Assembly: GCA_964471915.1 (NCBI GenBank)
Contig: CAYYID010000018.1
Coordinates: 29,606 to 93,605 of the forward strand
Reading direction: 5' to 3'
From: JAIEPW01 sp964471915
GTDB lineage: Bacteria > Acidobacteriota > Terriglobia > Bryobacterales > Bryobacteraceae
Length of the DNA: 64,000 bases
The position numbers and the translations under genes were made by a program. The notes beneath the pieces were generated by a model that worked only from the letters and a program-made list of their open reading frames with translations, had not been told where the DNA came from and did not search any database. Positions 17,104-25,679 of this stretch are shown in pieces; position 1 is the stretch's first letter; the number at the start of each line of letters is the position of its first letter.

Positions 17104-18450
17104 GTGACCACCGTCCGGACTGCGCACCCCCGGCCTCCGGGACCTAAGAGCCGTCCCGTCGTCGGCTACCTGCCCGAGTTCCGCCGCCGCCCCAATACCT
17201 TCCTCGAGAACTTCGCGAGGCAGTACGGCGACCTCGCTTACTTCAAGCTCGGACCCCAGCACACCTACCTGCTCGCCCACCCCGACTACGTCAAGGAAGT
17301 CTTCGTCACCCGCCAGGCCAACTTCACCAAGAGCCGCGTGCTCCAGCGCGCCAAGAGCCTGCTCGGCGAAGGACTCCTCACCGCCGAAGGCGAGCACCAC
17401 AAGCGCCAGCGCCGCCTGATGCAACCGGCGTTCCACCGCGACCGCCTGATCGGCTACTCCCGCCAGATGTCCGAGTACGCCGGCCGCTGGCGGGAGCGCT
17501 GGCGCGACGGCGAAACCCGCGACATCCACGAAGAGATGATGCGCCTGACGCTCGCCATCATCGGCGCCACCATGTTCTCGGCCGATGTCGAAAGCGACGC
17601 TCCGGAGGTCGGCCAGGCGCTCGGCGAGATCCTCGACCTCTTCAACTTCCTGTTTCTGCCCTTCTCCGAGTACCTCGAAGTGCTTCCCATTCCGCCCGTG
17701 AAGCGCATGGAGAAGGCGCGCGCCCAGCTCGACGCCATCATCTACCGCCTCATCCGCGAGCGGCGCGCGTCCGGTGAGGACAAGGGCGACCTGCTCTCCA
17801 TGATGCTGCTCGCGCGCGACGAGGACGGCGAGGGCCGCATGGACGACCAGCAGGTCCGCGACGAAGCGCTCACGCTGTTCCTCGCGGGGCACGAAACCAC
17901 CGCGAACGCGCTCACCTGGGCCTGGTACCTGCTCTCGCAACACCCGGAGGCCGAGGCGAAACTGCACGCCGAGGTCGACGCCCTCGGCGGTCGCCTGCCC
18001 GCCTTCGAGGACCTGCCCAACCTCAAGTACGCCGAGATGGTCTTCGCCGAGGCGATGCGCGTCTATCCGCCCGTGTGGGCCATCGGCCGCCGCGCCAAAG
18101 AGGATTTCCCGCTCGGGGACTACGTGATCCCCGCGGGGTCCGTGATCATCCTGAGCCCGTGGGTCACCCATCATGACCCGCGGTGGTATCCGGAACCCGA
18201 GCAGTTCATTCCCGAACGCTGGACCCCCGAAGAGCAGGCCAAGCGGCCGAAGTTTGCCTTCTTTCCCTTCGGCGGCGGCTCCCGCCTGTGCATCGGCGAG
18301 CGCTTCGCCTGGATCGAAGGGACGCTGCTGCTCGCCGCGCTGGCCGCGAAGTGGAAGTTGCGCCTCGATCCCGCGCAGAAGATCGACACCAAAGCGACGA
18401 TCACCCTGCGCTCCCGCCACGGGATGAAGATGCGGCTCGAAGCGCGCTGA
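17104..18450 (+). CDS. Cytochrome P450
   Basis: The 448-residue protein has all P450 landmarks: the I-helix oxygen-binding motif AGHETTANAL near residue 261, the ExxR motif in EAMRVYPP near 317, and the haem-thiolate loop FFPFGGGSRLCIGERFA with the ligand Cys near 396. No N-terminal anchor is seen, so it is a soluble bacterial-type enzyme. No ferredoxin or reductase gene is adjacent. The substrate is unknown. The gene lies divergent to the TonB-type receptor and ends 1 bp before the stop codon of the convergent phosphate transporter. Confidence 0.95.
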   Translation: MTTVRTAHPRPPGPKSRPVVGYLPEFRRRPNTFLENFARQYGDLAYFKLGPQHTYLLAHPDYVKEVFVTRQANFTKSRVLQRAKSLLGEGLLTAEGEHHKRQRRLMQPAFHRDRLIGYSRQMSEYAGRWRERWRDGETRDIHEEMMRLTLAIIGATMFSADVESDAPEVGQALGEILDLFNFLFLPFSEYLEVLPIPPVKRMEKARAQLDAIIYRLIRERRASGEDKGDLLSMMLLARDEDGEGRMDDQQVRDEALTLFLAGHETTANALTWAWYLLSQHPEAEAKLHAEVDALGGRLPAFEDLPNLKYAEMVFAEAMRVYPPVWAIGRRAKEDFPLGDYVIPAGSVIILSPWVTHHDPRWYPEPEQFIPERWTPEEQAKRPKFAFFPFGGGSRLCIGERFAWIEGTLLLAALAAKWKLRLDPAQKIDTKATITLRSRHGMKMRLEAR

Positions 18451-18451
18451 C

Positions 18452-19477
18452 TTACTTGCCCGTAATCAGGTGAATCAGTAGCATCGACAGCCAGCCCACT
18501 GCGGCCGAGGCGGGAATGGTCATCACCCAGGCCCACAGGATGTTCGTCGCGACGCCCCAGCGCACGGCCTTTACGCGCTGAATCGAGCCGACGCCGGCGA
18601 TGGCCCCCGCCGTGACGTGCGTGGTCGAGACCGGCAGGTTCAGTCCGGTCGCGAAAAAGATCGACGACGCCGCCGCGGTTTCCGCGCAGAACCCGGACCG
18701 GGTCTTCAGCCGCGTCAACCGGGATCCCATGGTGTGGACGATCCGCCAGCCGCCCGAAAGCGTCCCCAGCGCGATCGCGGCGTGCGCGGAGAGAATCACC
18801 GCCCACGGCACTTCGAAGGTCTTCAGATACCCGGAGGTCACCAGCACCCCGGTGATGATACCCATGGTCTTCTGCGCGTCGTTGGTGCCGTGCGACAAGC
18901 TCAGCAGCGCCGACGACACCAACTGCAGCCGCCGGAACCAGCCGTCCATCGATTTGGGCGTGAAACTGCGGAAACCCCAGTACACCGCCATCATCAGCAG
19001 GTAAGCGAACACCAGACCCAGCAGCGGGGCGATCACGATGAAGGCAATGGTCCGGATCCAGCCGTCCACCACGATGGCGTCGAAGATCCGTCCAAAGCCG
19101 TGCACGAACGAGACGTGCGCCATCGCGGCCCCCGCGTACCCGCCCATCAGCGCGTGCGAGGAACTGGTGGGCAATCCCCACCACCACGTCAGCAGATCCC
19201 AGGTGATGGCGCCCAGCAGCCCCGCCAGAATCACGTACTCGGTGACGTAGCTGAGGTTGACCATCCCCGTGCCCACCGTCTTCGCCACCCCCGTGCCGAA
19301 GCCGAACGCCGCGACGAAGTTGAAAAACGCCGCCCAGGCCACGGCCTGAAAGGGACTCAGGACCCGCGTCGCGACAATCGTGGCGACGGAGTTCGCCGCG
19401 TCATGAAAGCCGTTGATGAAGTCGAAAGCCAGCGCGACCACTACTACCGTCGCCACCAGAATTAGGGTAAGGTCCAT
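18452..19477 (-). CDS. pit: PiT-family inorganic phosphate transporter
   Basis: The 341-residue integral membrane protein has the duplicated PiT signature: FDFINGFHDAANSVATIVATRVLSP at the N-terminus and SLSHGTNDAQKTMGIITG in the middle, plus about ten hydrophobic segments. It imports phosphate by cation symport. It follows the DUF47 gene by 15 bp on the same strand, the usual pairing in bacteria. Expression is probably driven from the promoter before the DUF47 gene, which has PHO-box-like repeats. Confidence 0.94.
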   Translation of the reverse strand: MDLTLILVATVVVVALAFDFINGFHDAANSVATIVATRVLSPFQAVAWAAFFNFVAAFGFGTGVAKTVGTGMVNLSYVTEYVILAGLLGAITWDLLTWWWGLPTSSSHALMGGYAGAAMAHVSFVHGFGRIFDAIVVDGWIRTIAFIVIAPLLGLVFAYLLMMAVYWGFRSFTPKSMDGWFRRLQLVSSALLSLSHGTNDAQKTMGIITGVLVTSGYLKTFEVPWAVILSAHAAIALGTLSGGWRIVHTMGSRLTRLKTRSGFCAETAAASSIFFATGLNLPVSTTHVTAGAIAGVGSIQRVKAVRWGVATNILWAWVMTIPASAAVGWLSMLLIHLITGK

Positions 19478-19492
19478 TGCGGGCCTGTCTCG

Positions 19493-20107
19493 CTAACTGT
19501 TCTTGACCGCGACCATCTGCAGGATGTCCGAGACGTTCTCGCAGGCGCCCGTGGCGTAGCTGAGGTGATCGTAGATTTCCTTCAGCTTCATCACGGTGAG
19601 CGGATCCTTCTCGGTCTCGTACAGCTTCGCCATGGCATCGCGGATCAGCCGCTCCGCCGCATCCTCCAGCCGGTGAACTTCCAGGCACGGCTCCAACAGG
19701 GCCCCGCCCTGCTCCAGAGCCTGGAACGCCTTCTGCAACTCCTTCACGCAGTTCAGAATCGCCGAGCACACCTCGCGCACCACCGCCGGGATCGGTTCCA
19801 CCCGGTACGACACCATCCGGTGCGCCGCATCCTCGATGCCGTCGATCACGTCGTCCAGGTTCGCCGAGAGGGATTGGATGTCCTCCGGATCCAGGGGCGT
19901 AATGAAGGTCCGGTTCAGCCGCGTGAAGGTTTCGTGCGTGATCTTGTCTGCTTCGTCCTCCAGCAGCTTCATCTGCGCGGTGTTGTTGGCCAGATGCGCG
20001 TTGCCCGTGCTGGCGCCATCCACCAGGAGCTTCGCTGCTTTCTCGATCAACTCCAAATGTTGATGAAACAGAACGTAGAACTTCTCTTCGCGAGGCAGCA
20101 GTTTCAT
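19493..20107 (-). CDS. DUF47 (PhoU-like) protein, PiT accessory/regulator
   Basis: This 204-residue helical protein matches the DUF47/TIGR00153 family, which is distantly related to PhoU. It has KLLEDEADKITHETFTRLNRTFITPLDPEDI followed by DVIDGIEDAAHRM, with acidic metal-binding positions. It is the first gene of a two-gene operon with pit, and DUF47 proteins are thought to control the activity of the adjacent PiT transporter. It begins with ATG at 20107, about 36 nt after a predicted transcription start. Confidence 0.92.
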   Translation of the reverse strand: MKLLPREEKFYVLFHQHLELIEKAAKLLVDGASTGNAHLANNTAQMKLLEDEADKITHETFTRLNRTFITPLDPEDIQSLSANLDDVIDGIEDAAHRMVSYRVEPIPAVVREVCSAILNCVKELQKAFQALEQGGALLEPCLEVHRLEDAAERLIRDAMAKLYETEKDPLTVMKLKEIYDHLSYATGACENVSDILQMVAVKNS

Positions 20108-20149
20108 ACGGATCCCAGGTGCGCGGAGAACTTCCGCAAAAAGCTCTTC

Positions 20150-20204
20150 ATTATCTTAGTCTCGATGTATGCAGGTCAAACGAAAGATGTTACGATTCCG
20201 TTAA
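20150..20204 (-). promoter_or_regulatory. Promoter of the phosphate operon with PHO-box-like repeats
   Basis: Read on the minus strand, TTGACC (20179-20174) and GATAAT (20155-20150) form a -35/-10 pair with an 18-nt spacer. Just upstream are TTAACG (20204-20199) and GTAACA (20193-20188), two TAAC-containing hexamers spaced 5 nt apart, an 11-nt period. PhoB/PhoP boxes are direct repeats with 11-nt period, so phosphate control is plausible. The repeats overlap the end of ttcA. Confidence 0.5.
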
Positions 20205-20978
20205 GATCGGGAAAGGCTCCCGGCTGGTCATGGATGCGCCGCCGTCCAGGTCCAGGAATCGCTCATCCAGCAGCCGGCTCGGGTCCAGATTGCCGATCGC
20301 CGCCAGCAACGTCTGCTTGAGACGGGGATGCTCCTGCTCCAGTTCCGCCAGGATGTCGCGCAGGCCCCGCCGCACCGTCCCCGTCCGTTGCGAGCAGCCA
20401 CACGGGATCACCGGAGCCCCGGTTTGCGCCGCGAACGCCGCCGTCAGGTCCTCGGTGACGTAAACCAGCGGACGGATGAGCCTAAAATCCTTTTCTTTCG
20501 AGTAAGTTACGGGTGGCAACGCGGCCACCTTCCCGGTGAACATCGCGTTCCGCAGAAACGACTCGCAAAGGTCGTCGGCGGTGTGGCCCAGCGCAATCAC
20601 GTTGGCGCCCAGCTCTTTGCCGATCTCGTAGACCGCCCGGCGCCGGTAGCGGCTGCACAGATCGCAGCCATGGTCGGGCTGCTCCTCCAGCAGATCGAAC
20701 GACGCCTGGTCCCGGTAGTAGGTCCACTCGATGCCGCGGGCCTGCAGCCACTCGCCCATGGGTCCGAACGGACGCAGGAACTTGCCCTGCTCCACCGTGA
20801 ACGCGCACACCGTAAAGTCGATCGGCGCACGGTCGCGCAACCGCAGCAGCGCCTCCAGCAGCGTCAGTGAATCCTTGCCGCCGGAAAGCCCCACCGCCAC
20901 CCGGTCGCCCGGGCGGATCATGCGGAAGCGGGCGATCGCCTCGCCGACCTTCCGCAGAATGGCTTTTTCGAGTTCCAA
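20190..20978 (-). CDS. ttcA: tRNA 2-thiocytidine synthetase TtcA-like
   Basis: The 262-residue ATP-pyrophosphatase has the P-loop VGLSGGKDSLTLLEALL near residue 30. The CxxC pair is in GCDLCSRYRRR near residue 110, and the third Cys region is PCGCSQRTG near 195. These are the features that let TtcA bind a [4Fe-4S] cluster and thiolate C32 of tRNAs. The length is slightly shorter than E. coli TtcA. The start is TTG (MELEKAILRKV), placed 6 nt after a TATACT hexamer. It is divergent from rsmB across only 36 bp, so two RNA-modification genes share a promoter region. Confidence 0.88.
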   Translation of the reverse strand: MELEKAILRKVGEAIARFRMIRPGDRVAVGLSGGKDSLTLLEALLRLRDRAPIDFTVCAFTVEQGKFLRPFGPMGEWLQARGIEWTYYRDQASFDLLEEQPDHGCDLCSRYRRRAVYEIGKELGANVIALGHTADDLCESFLRNAMFTGKVAALPPVTYSKEKDFRLIRPLVYVTEDLTAAFAAQTGAPVIPCGCSQRTGTVRRGLRDILAELEQEHPRLKQTLLAAIGNLDPSRLLDERFLDLDGGASMTSREPFPILTES

Positions 20979-20984
20979 AGCTCC

Positions 20985-20990
20985 AGTATA
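20985..20990 (-). promoter_or_regulatory. TATACT -10 box, 6 nt before the ttcA TTG
   Basis: The hexamer lies on the minus strand in the 36-bp ttcA/rsmB gap. The intervening 6 nt read GGAGCT, which could also act as a very close ribosome site if transcription started further upstream. The position fits leaderless initiation. Confidence 0.5.
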
Positions 20991-21000
20991 CCGTTAGGCA

Positions 21001-21006
21001 TACAAT
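21001..21006 (+). promoter_or_regulatory. TACAAT -10 box, 8 nt before the rsmB GTG
   Basis: This plus-strand hexamer sits 10 bp from the ttcA -10 on the other strand. No Shine-Dalgarno sequence precedes the GTG at 21015. The two promoters cannot easily both hold polymerase at once. Confidence 0.5.
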
Positions 21007-21014
21007 GGACCTAC

Positions 21015-22175
21015 GTGTCCCCCGCCCGCCGAGCCGCGTTCCAGGTCCTCCGCAAGGTTTCCCAAGGCAGCCACGCCACCGACGCCCTGCTCAAAGAGTC
21101 CCAGCATCTGGAGCCCCGCGACGCCGCCCTCGCCCACCAGATCGTCCTGGGCGTCCTCCGGCACGCCGCGCAGCTCGACCACCTGATCGAGGTCTTCGCC
21201 GGACGCCCGCAGCCGAAAATGGACCCCGAAGTCCAGATGGCGCTGCGCGCCGGCATCTTCCAGCTCCGCTACCTGTCGAAGATCCCCGCGCATGCCGCCG
21301 TGTCCGAGAGCGTCGAGCACGTCAAGCGCGCCCGGAAGACCTCAGCCGCCGGGTTCGTGAACGTGGTGCTGCGCAAGGTGAACCGCCGCGAAGTGGACTG
21401 GCCCACGCGCGCCGCCGCCTTGTCGATGCCCGAATGGCTGATGGACCGCTGGGACCAGCGCTTCGGCCTGGAGCAGGCGGAACGGATCGCCGGGACCGCC
21501 CTGGAGGAACCGCCGCTGTACCTCCGGATTCCCGCCCCCCTGCCGCCGGAACTCGACGTCGAACCCACCGAAATCCCCGGCGCCTACCGCTGGCGGTCGG
21601 GACCCCGGGGCGGGTACCGGATCCAGGATCTCGGCGCGCAGTCCATTGTGCCGCTGCTCGGCCTCGAGCCCGGCCAGCGCTTCCTCGACCTCTGCGCCGC
21701 GCCTGGCAACAAGACCGCGCAGGCGCTCGAAACCCCGGTCCGCGCCGTCGCCTGCGACCGGCACTTCTTCCGCCTCCAGATGCTCGAAGGCCCCCAGTGC
21801 CCCAGGGTGGTGTTGAACGCCGCCGAGCCCCTGCCCTTCCGCCCGGTCTTCGACCGGATCCTGGTGGATGCCCCCTGCTCCGGCACCGGCACCTTCGCCC
21901 GCAACCCCGAAATCAAGTGGCGATTGGCCTTGAGCGACCTGGCCCGCCACCACGAGCGGCAGGTCGCCATCCTGAACCACGCACTCGACGTGCTGGCGCC
22001 CGGGGGCCGCCTGGTGTACTCCACCTGCTCCCTCGAACCTGAGGAAAACGAGGATGTCGTGCGCGAGGTCCTGGCTGCCCGCGCCGGCATCCGGCTCGCC
22101 CGCGAACACTACCGCCTTCCCGGCGTCCAGCCGGGCGACGGCTTCTTCGCCGCGATCCTCGAACGGGAGTGCTAA
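21015..22175 (+). CDS. rsmB: 16S rRNA (cytosine-C5)-methyltransferase RsmB
   Basis: The 386-residue protein has an N-terminal NusB-like RNA-binding domain (AFQVLRKVSQGSHATDALL, EHVKRARKTSAAGFVNVVLRKV). The Rossmann methyltransferase domain follows. The SAM-binding motif is in LDLCAAPGNKT, and the two catalytic Cys motifs are DAPCSGTGTFARNPEIKW and TCSLEPEENE. RsmB modifies C967 of 16S rRNA. At 386 aa it is shorter than E. coli RsmB (429). The start is GTG, apparently leaderless. It is followed after 13 bp by rpe. Confidence 0.9.
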   Translation: MSPARRAAFQVLRKVSQGSHATDALLKESQHLEPRDAALAHQIVLGVLRHAAQLDHLIEVFAGRPQPKMDPEVQMALRAGIFQLRYLSKIPAHAAVSESVEHVKRARKTSAAGFVNVVLRKVNRREVDWPTRAAALSMPEWLMDRWDQRFGLEQAERIAGTALEEPPLYLRIPAPLPPELDVEPTEIPGAYRWRSGPRGGYRIQDLGAQSIVPLLGLEPGQRFLDLCAAPGNKTAQALETPVRAVACDRHFFRLQMLEGPQCPRVVLNAAEPLPFRPVFDRILVDAPCSGTGTFARNPEIKWRLALSDLARHHERQVAILNHALDVLAPGGRLVYSTCSLEPEENEDVVREVLAARAGIRLAREHYRLPGVQPGDGFFAAILEREC

Positions 22176-22188
22176 GATCGCGTAGCCG

Positions 22189-22875
22189 ATGCCCGAGATC
22201 CTGCCCTCGCTCCTCTCCGCCGACTTCGCCCGCCTCGCCGACCAGATCGCCCTGGTGGAACAGGCCGGCGCCCGCATCCTGCACCTGGACATCATGGACG
22301 GCCATTTCGTGCCGAACATCACCTTCGGCCCGCCCGTCGTCGAATCGATCCGCCGGACCACGAAGCTGACGCTCGACGTCCACCTGATGATCGCCGACCC
22401 GGACCGCTACGTCCCGGCCTTCATCCAGGCCGGCGCGGACCAGATCCTCATCCACCAGGAAACCTGCCCCCACCTGGACCGCAGCCTCCACGCCATCCAG
22501 GCCGAGGGCGCCAAAGCCGGCGTGGTGCTGAACCCGTCCACGCCTGTCGAAACCCTCACCGAGGTGCTCGACGTCCTGGATTATGTCCTGATCATGAGCG
22601 TCAATCCCGGGTTCGGCGGCCAGCGGTTCATACCCAATGCCTTGCATAAAGTATCGCGGCTGGCGGCTCTGCGAAAGGCCCGCGGATTGCAATTCCCCAT
22701 CGAGATCGACGGCGGCGTGTCCCTGGAAAACGTTGCAAACGTTGTAGAAGCGGGCGTCGACTGGGTGGTGGCGGGGTCCTCGGTGTTTCACAGTGTGAAC
22801 CCGGCGGACACCTTCCGGTTGCTGAGCGAAAAGGCCCGGGCGGCGGCGGCGCAGCGCGCTGGACTGCTAGAATAA
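22189..22875 (+). CDS. rpe: Ribulose-phosphate 3-epimerase
   Basis: The 228-residue TIM-barrel enzyme interconverts D-ribulose 5-phosphate and D-xylulose 5-phosphate in the pentose phosphate pathway. The family motifs are intact: SLLSADFARLADQI, LHLDIMDGHFVPNITFGP with metal-ligand His/Asp, LDVHLMI, VLIMSVNPGFGGQRF and EIDGGVSLEN. The length is normal. It lies 13 bp after rsmB and a TAAGAT hexamer sits 10 nt before its ATG, so it may have its own promoter as well as read-through. Confidence 0.97.
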   Translation: MPEILPSLLSADFARLADQIALVEQAGARILHLDIMDGHFVPNITFGPPVVESIRRTTKLTLDVHLMIADPDRYVPAFIQAGADQILIHQETCPHLDRSLHAIQAEGAKAGVVLNPSTPVETLTEVLDVLDYVLIMSVNPGFGGQRFIPNALHKVSRLAALRKARGLQFPIEIDGGVSLENVANVVEAGVDWVVAGSSVFHSVNPADTFRLLSEKARAAAAQRAGLLE

Positions 22876-22909
22876 GGAAATCTAAGGTATTTCGAGGATC
22901 TGCTGTTTC

Positions 22910-24070
22910 ATGAACCGAATCTCTTTGCTCGCCGCCGTCCTGATGCCGGCCCTGCTCGTCAGTTCCTGCGGCTTCCGCCGCGTCAAGTACGACAACCCCA
23001 TCACCAAGGACACCCAGCAGCCGGATAAGGTCCTGTACGACAAGGCGATCCGGGACATCGAGAAGAACCGCTTCGAGGTCGCCCGCATCACCCTGAACAC
23101 GCTGATCAACACCTACGACACTTCGGAGTACCTGGCCAAGGCCAAACTCGCCATCGCCGACTCCTGGTATCGCGAAGGCGGCACCAACGGTCTGGCGCAA
23201 GCCGAAGCCGAGTACAAGGACTTCATCCTCTTCTACCCGACCCTCGAAGAATCCGCCGAGTCGCAGGAAAAGATCTGCATGATCCACTTCAAGCAGATGG
23301 AGAAGGCCGACCGCGACCCCACCCACGCGCTGCGGGCCGAGCAGGAGTGCCGGCAGTTGCTGGTGCAGTTCCCGAACTCGAAGTTCGCCCCGATGGCCGA
23401 GCAGCGGTTGCGCGAGGTGCAGGAAGTGCTGGCCGAGTCCGACATGCGCGTCGGCACCTTCTATCACGCCAAGGGCAGCCACCCCGCTTCCGCCAACCGC
23501 CTGAACGCCATGGTGGACCAGTATCCGCTGTACTCCGGCGCCGACGAAGCGCTGTGGATGCAGGCGGACTCCTATGGCCGGATGGGCGCGCGGTTCCGCC
23601 AGAAGACCATCGACACCTACTCGCGCATCGTCCGCGACTATCCGCTGTCGAAATACGTGGACGAGGCCAAGAAGAAGCTCACCTCGCTCGAGGCTCCGAT
23701 TCCGGAAGCGGACCCGGTGGCCGTCGCCCGCATGAAGTACGAGCAGGAAAACCGCACCAAGCCCGGCATGATGTCCCGCAGCATGGGCTTCATGAAGCGC
23801 GGTCCGGACACTTTCGCCGCGGCCAAAAGCGGCACGCCGACCATGACGCCGCCCAAGCCGTCGATCCCGGCCAGCGTGCCCGAGCCGGCCTCCACCGCGA
23901 GTTTCTCGGGTGACGTGACGGCCTCCACGGTCAGCGACCCCACGGCGCTCGACACCCAGCCGGACGCTCGCGCGGTGAAGCCCGGCGATCTCAAGCCCGC
24001 CGACGCCCCGCCGGCGGATCCCAGCACCACGTCCAGCTCCAAGAAAACCAAGAAGCCCAAGAAGAAATAG
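22910..24070 (+). CDS. bamD: Outer-membrane assembly lipoprotein BamD-like
   Basis: The 386-residue lipoprotein carries a signal with lipobox LVSSCG near residue 20. Tetratricopeptide-type helices follow, as in BamD/YfiO (YDKAIRDIEKNRFEVARITLNTLINTYDTSEY, AEAEYKDFILFYPT, ECRQLLVQFPNSKFA). It is expected to act in the BAM complex inserting beta-barrel proteins. It is longer than E. coli BamD (245 aa) because of a C-terminal Pro/Ala/Thr-rich region ending in a polylysine-like KKTKKPKKK tail. The next gene, a response regulator, starts 10 bp later. Confidence 0.88.
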   Translation: MNRISLLAAVLMPALLVSSCGFRRVKYDNPITKDTQQPDKVLYDKAIRDIEKNRFEVARITLNTLINTYDTSEYLAKAKLAIADSWYREGGTNGLAQAEAEYKDFILFYPTLEESAESQEKICMIHFKQMEKADRDPTHALRAEQECRQLLVQFPNSKFAPMAEQRLREVQEVLAESDMRVGTFYHAKGSHPASANRLNAMVDQYPLYSGADEALWMQADSYGRMGARFRQKTIDTYSRIVRDYPLSKYVDEAKKKLTSLEAPIPEADPVAVARMKYEQENRTKPGMMSRSMGFMKRGPDTFAAAKSGTPTMTPPKPSIPASVPEPASTASFSGDVTASTVSDPTALDTQPDARAVKPGDLKPADAPPADPSTTSSSKKTKKPKKK

Positions 24071-24080
24071 CGCCTCCCGA

Positions 24081-24650
24081 ATGCCGCGCATCCTGCTTGC
24101 CGATGACTCGCCCCATGCCCAGCGGATGGGGGAGCGAATCCTGCGCGACGAGGGCTTCGAGGTCGTCACCGTCACCGATGGCATCACCGCCCTGGTGCGT
24201 CTGGCCGACGTCGACCCCGACGTCGTGCTGGCCGACGTCTTCCTCCCCGAGCGCTCGGGTTTCGAGATCTGCCGCTTCCTGAAGTCGAATCCGCGCCACC
24301 GGCACGTCCGCGTGGTGCTGACCGCAGGTCTGCTGGAGCCTTTCGACGAGACCGAGGCTGACCGCTGCGGGGCGGACGCGGTGCTGAAGAAACCCTTCGA
24401 GGCGTCCGTGGTGATCGACACCATCAAGCCGCTGTCGGAGCACGCCGCCCACGCGCGCGGGCTGTTCGCCGAGGAAGCGTCTCAGCCCAAAGTCCCCGAG
24501 CCAGCCGCGGAGGAAGCGCCGAAGCCCGCCCCGGCTACCGACATCGACCCCGAGCGGATTCAGGCCGCGATCACTCTGGCTCTGGACGCCGCGCTGCCCG
24601 CGCTGACGAAGGAAATCACCGAGCGGGTGTTGATCGCGCTCGGGCACTGA
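24081..24650 (+). CDS. Single-domain response regulator with C-terminal extension
   Basis: Residues 1-120 of this 189-residue protein form a CheY-like receiver. It has the acidic pair D8/D9, phospho-acceptor D52 (VLADVFLP), the VVLTAG segment and Lys in LKKPF. The rest is an Ala/Pro/Glu linker and a short amphipathic helix (AAITLALDAALPALTKEITERVLIAL) with no DNA-binding domain. It lies 10 bp after bamD and may be translated from the same mRNA; no histidine kinase is nearby. Its stop codon and that of the convergent DHH gene both fall inside a 7-bp-arm palindrome at 24647-24661, whose 1-nt loop is too tight for a terminator. Confidence 0.87.
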   Translation: MPRILLADDSPHAQRMGERILRDEGFEVVTVTDGITALVRLADVDPDVVLADVFLPERSGFEICRFLKSNPRHRHVRVVLTAGLLEPFDETEADRCGADAVLKKPFEASVVIDTIKPLSEHAAHARGLFAEEASQPKVPEPAAEEAPKPAPATDIDPERIQAAITLALDAALPALTKEITERVLIALGH

Positions 24651-24657
24651 CGGGCCG

Positions 24658-25611
24658 TCAGCTCTTCAGCGTCGCCACGATCTCCGCCGCCGTGGCGCGC
24701 GCCTCGTCCACCGCGCCCACCGGGAAGCTGATCGCCCCCACGCGCGGATGTCCGCCGCCGCCGTAGCGCTCGCAGATCGTCGCCAGGTTGTGCTTCAACT
24801 CGCCCGGCGCCCACGGGTTCGACCCCACCGACACCTTGGTGCGGAAACTCGCGTTCGAAACCGACACCGTGTACAGCGACTCCGGGAACAGGTAATACGG
24901 AATGAACTTGCTGTAGCCCTCCAGGTCGTGTCCCGTGAGGTCGAACTGCACCACGCCGTTCTCCGCGCGCGCCAGTTCGCGGATCAGCCCGATGGACCGC
25001 AGGTGCCGCTCGTACAGCGGCTGAAACAGCGCCTGGATCTCCGGCGCCGCGATGATCGCGTCCAGCGGCATCCGCCGCATCATCCGGATGATCTGCTGCA
25101 CGCCCTCGCTGCCCTTCACGCCTTCGATCACCAGGGTCAGCTTCGTGGCCGCGCTCCGCAGTTCCACGGCCTCCTGCGCGTCCGCATATTGCGCCCCGTC
25201 GACGATATCCGCCCACCGGATCAGTTCCGCCAGGTCCGGCGCCTGGTAGCCGAACTTCGCCGCCGCCACGTCCGCGATGAACTGCGTGCAGGACTTGTAC
25301 CCGGTATCCAAGAACTTCGTCGGGTGGTGCTCCGCGTGAAAGTGCTCCGCGTCCGCCGCCGTCAGAAACGCGCTCTGGTGGTGGTCGAACCACCAGTGCA
25401 GCTTCGCGTTCGGCGAGTACTTGAAGTCCACGATGGCGTTCACGTCGCCGTCGAACAGTTCGTCCTCGAAGATCTGCGAGGCCTTGTGCGCCATCCCCGT
25501 ATAGGCGAATTCGGCGCCGGGATGGAACTTCGCTTCCAGAAAGCGCGTGAACACTGCCGCCGACGCCGCTCCGTCGAAACAGTGATCGTGATAGAGAACG
25601 CGAACCCGCAT
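24658..25611 (-). CDS. DHH-family phosphoesterase
   Basis: The 317-residue protein belongs to the DHH superfamily of Mn-dependent phosphoesterases, close to the group annotated as oligoribonuclease NrnB-like. The catalytic motifs include YHDHCFDGAASAAV near residue 8, AIVDFKYSP near 60, WFDHHQSAFL near 74 and the DHHA1-type GGGGHPRVGAI near 288. The substrate could be short oligoribonucleotides, pAp or cyclic dinucleotides. It is monocistronic on the minus strand, and no Shine-Dalgarno sequence or TANNNT box precedes the ATG. Confidence 0.88.
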   Translation of the reverse strand: MRVRVLYHDHCFDGAASAAVFTRFLEAKFHPGAEFAYTGMAHKASQIFEDELFDGDVNAIVDFKYSPNAKLHWWFDHHQSAFLTAADAEHFHAEHHPTKFLDTGYKSCTQFIADVAAAKFGYQAPDLAELIRWADIVDGAQYADAQEAVELRSAATKLTLVIEGVKGSEGVQQIIRMMRRMPLDAIIAAPEIQALFQPLYERHLRSIGLIRELARAENGVVQFDLTGHDLEGYSKFIPYYLFPESLYTVSVSNASFRTKVSVGSNPWAPGELKHNLATICERYGGGGHPRVGAISFPVGAVDEARATAAEIVATLKS

Positions 25612-25679
25612 GTATGGTTACTACTTCCGGAAAACCTATTAGCTTGCCTGAAAACCCGGCCGCAGCGCAACTCCGAAAA

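Noticed and set aside
24647..24661. 7-bp-arm palindrome between the response regulator and DHH genes
   Set aside because: The loop is 1 nt and no T-tract follows, so it is not a credible terminator; it is an incidental overlap of two stop codons.
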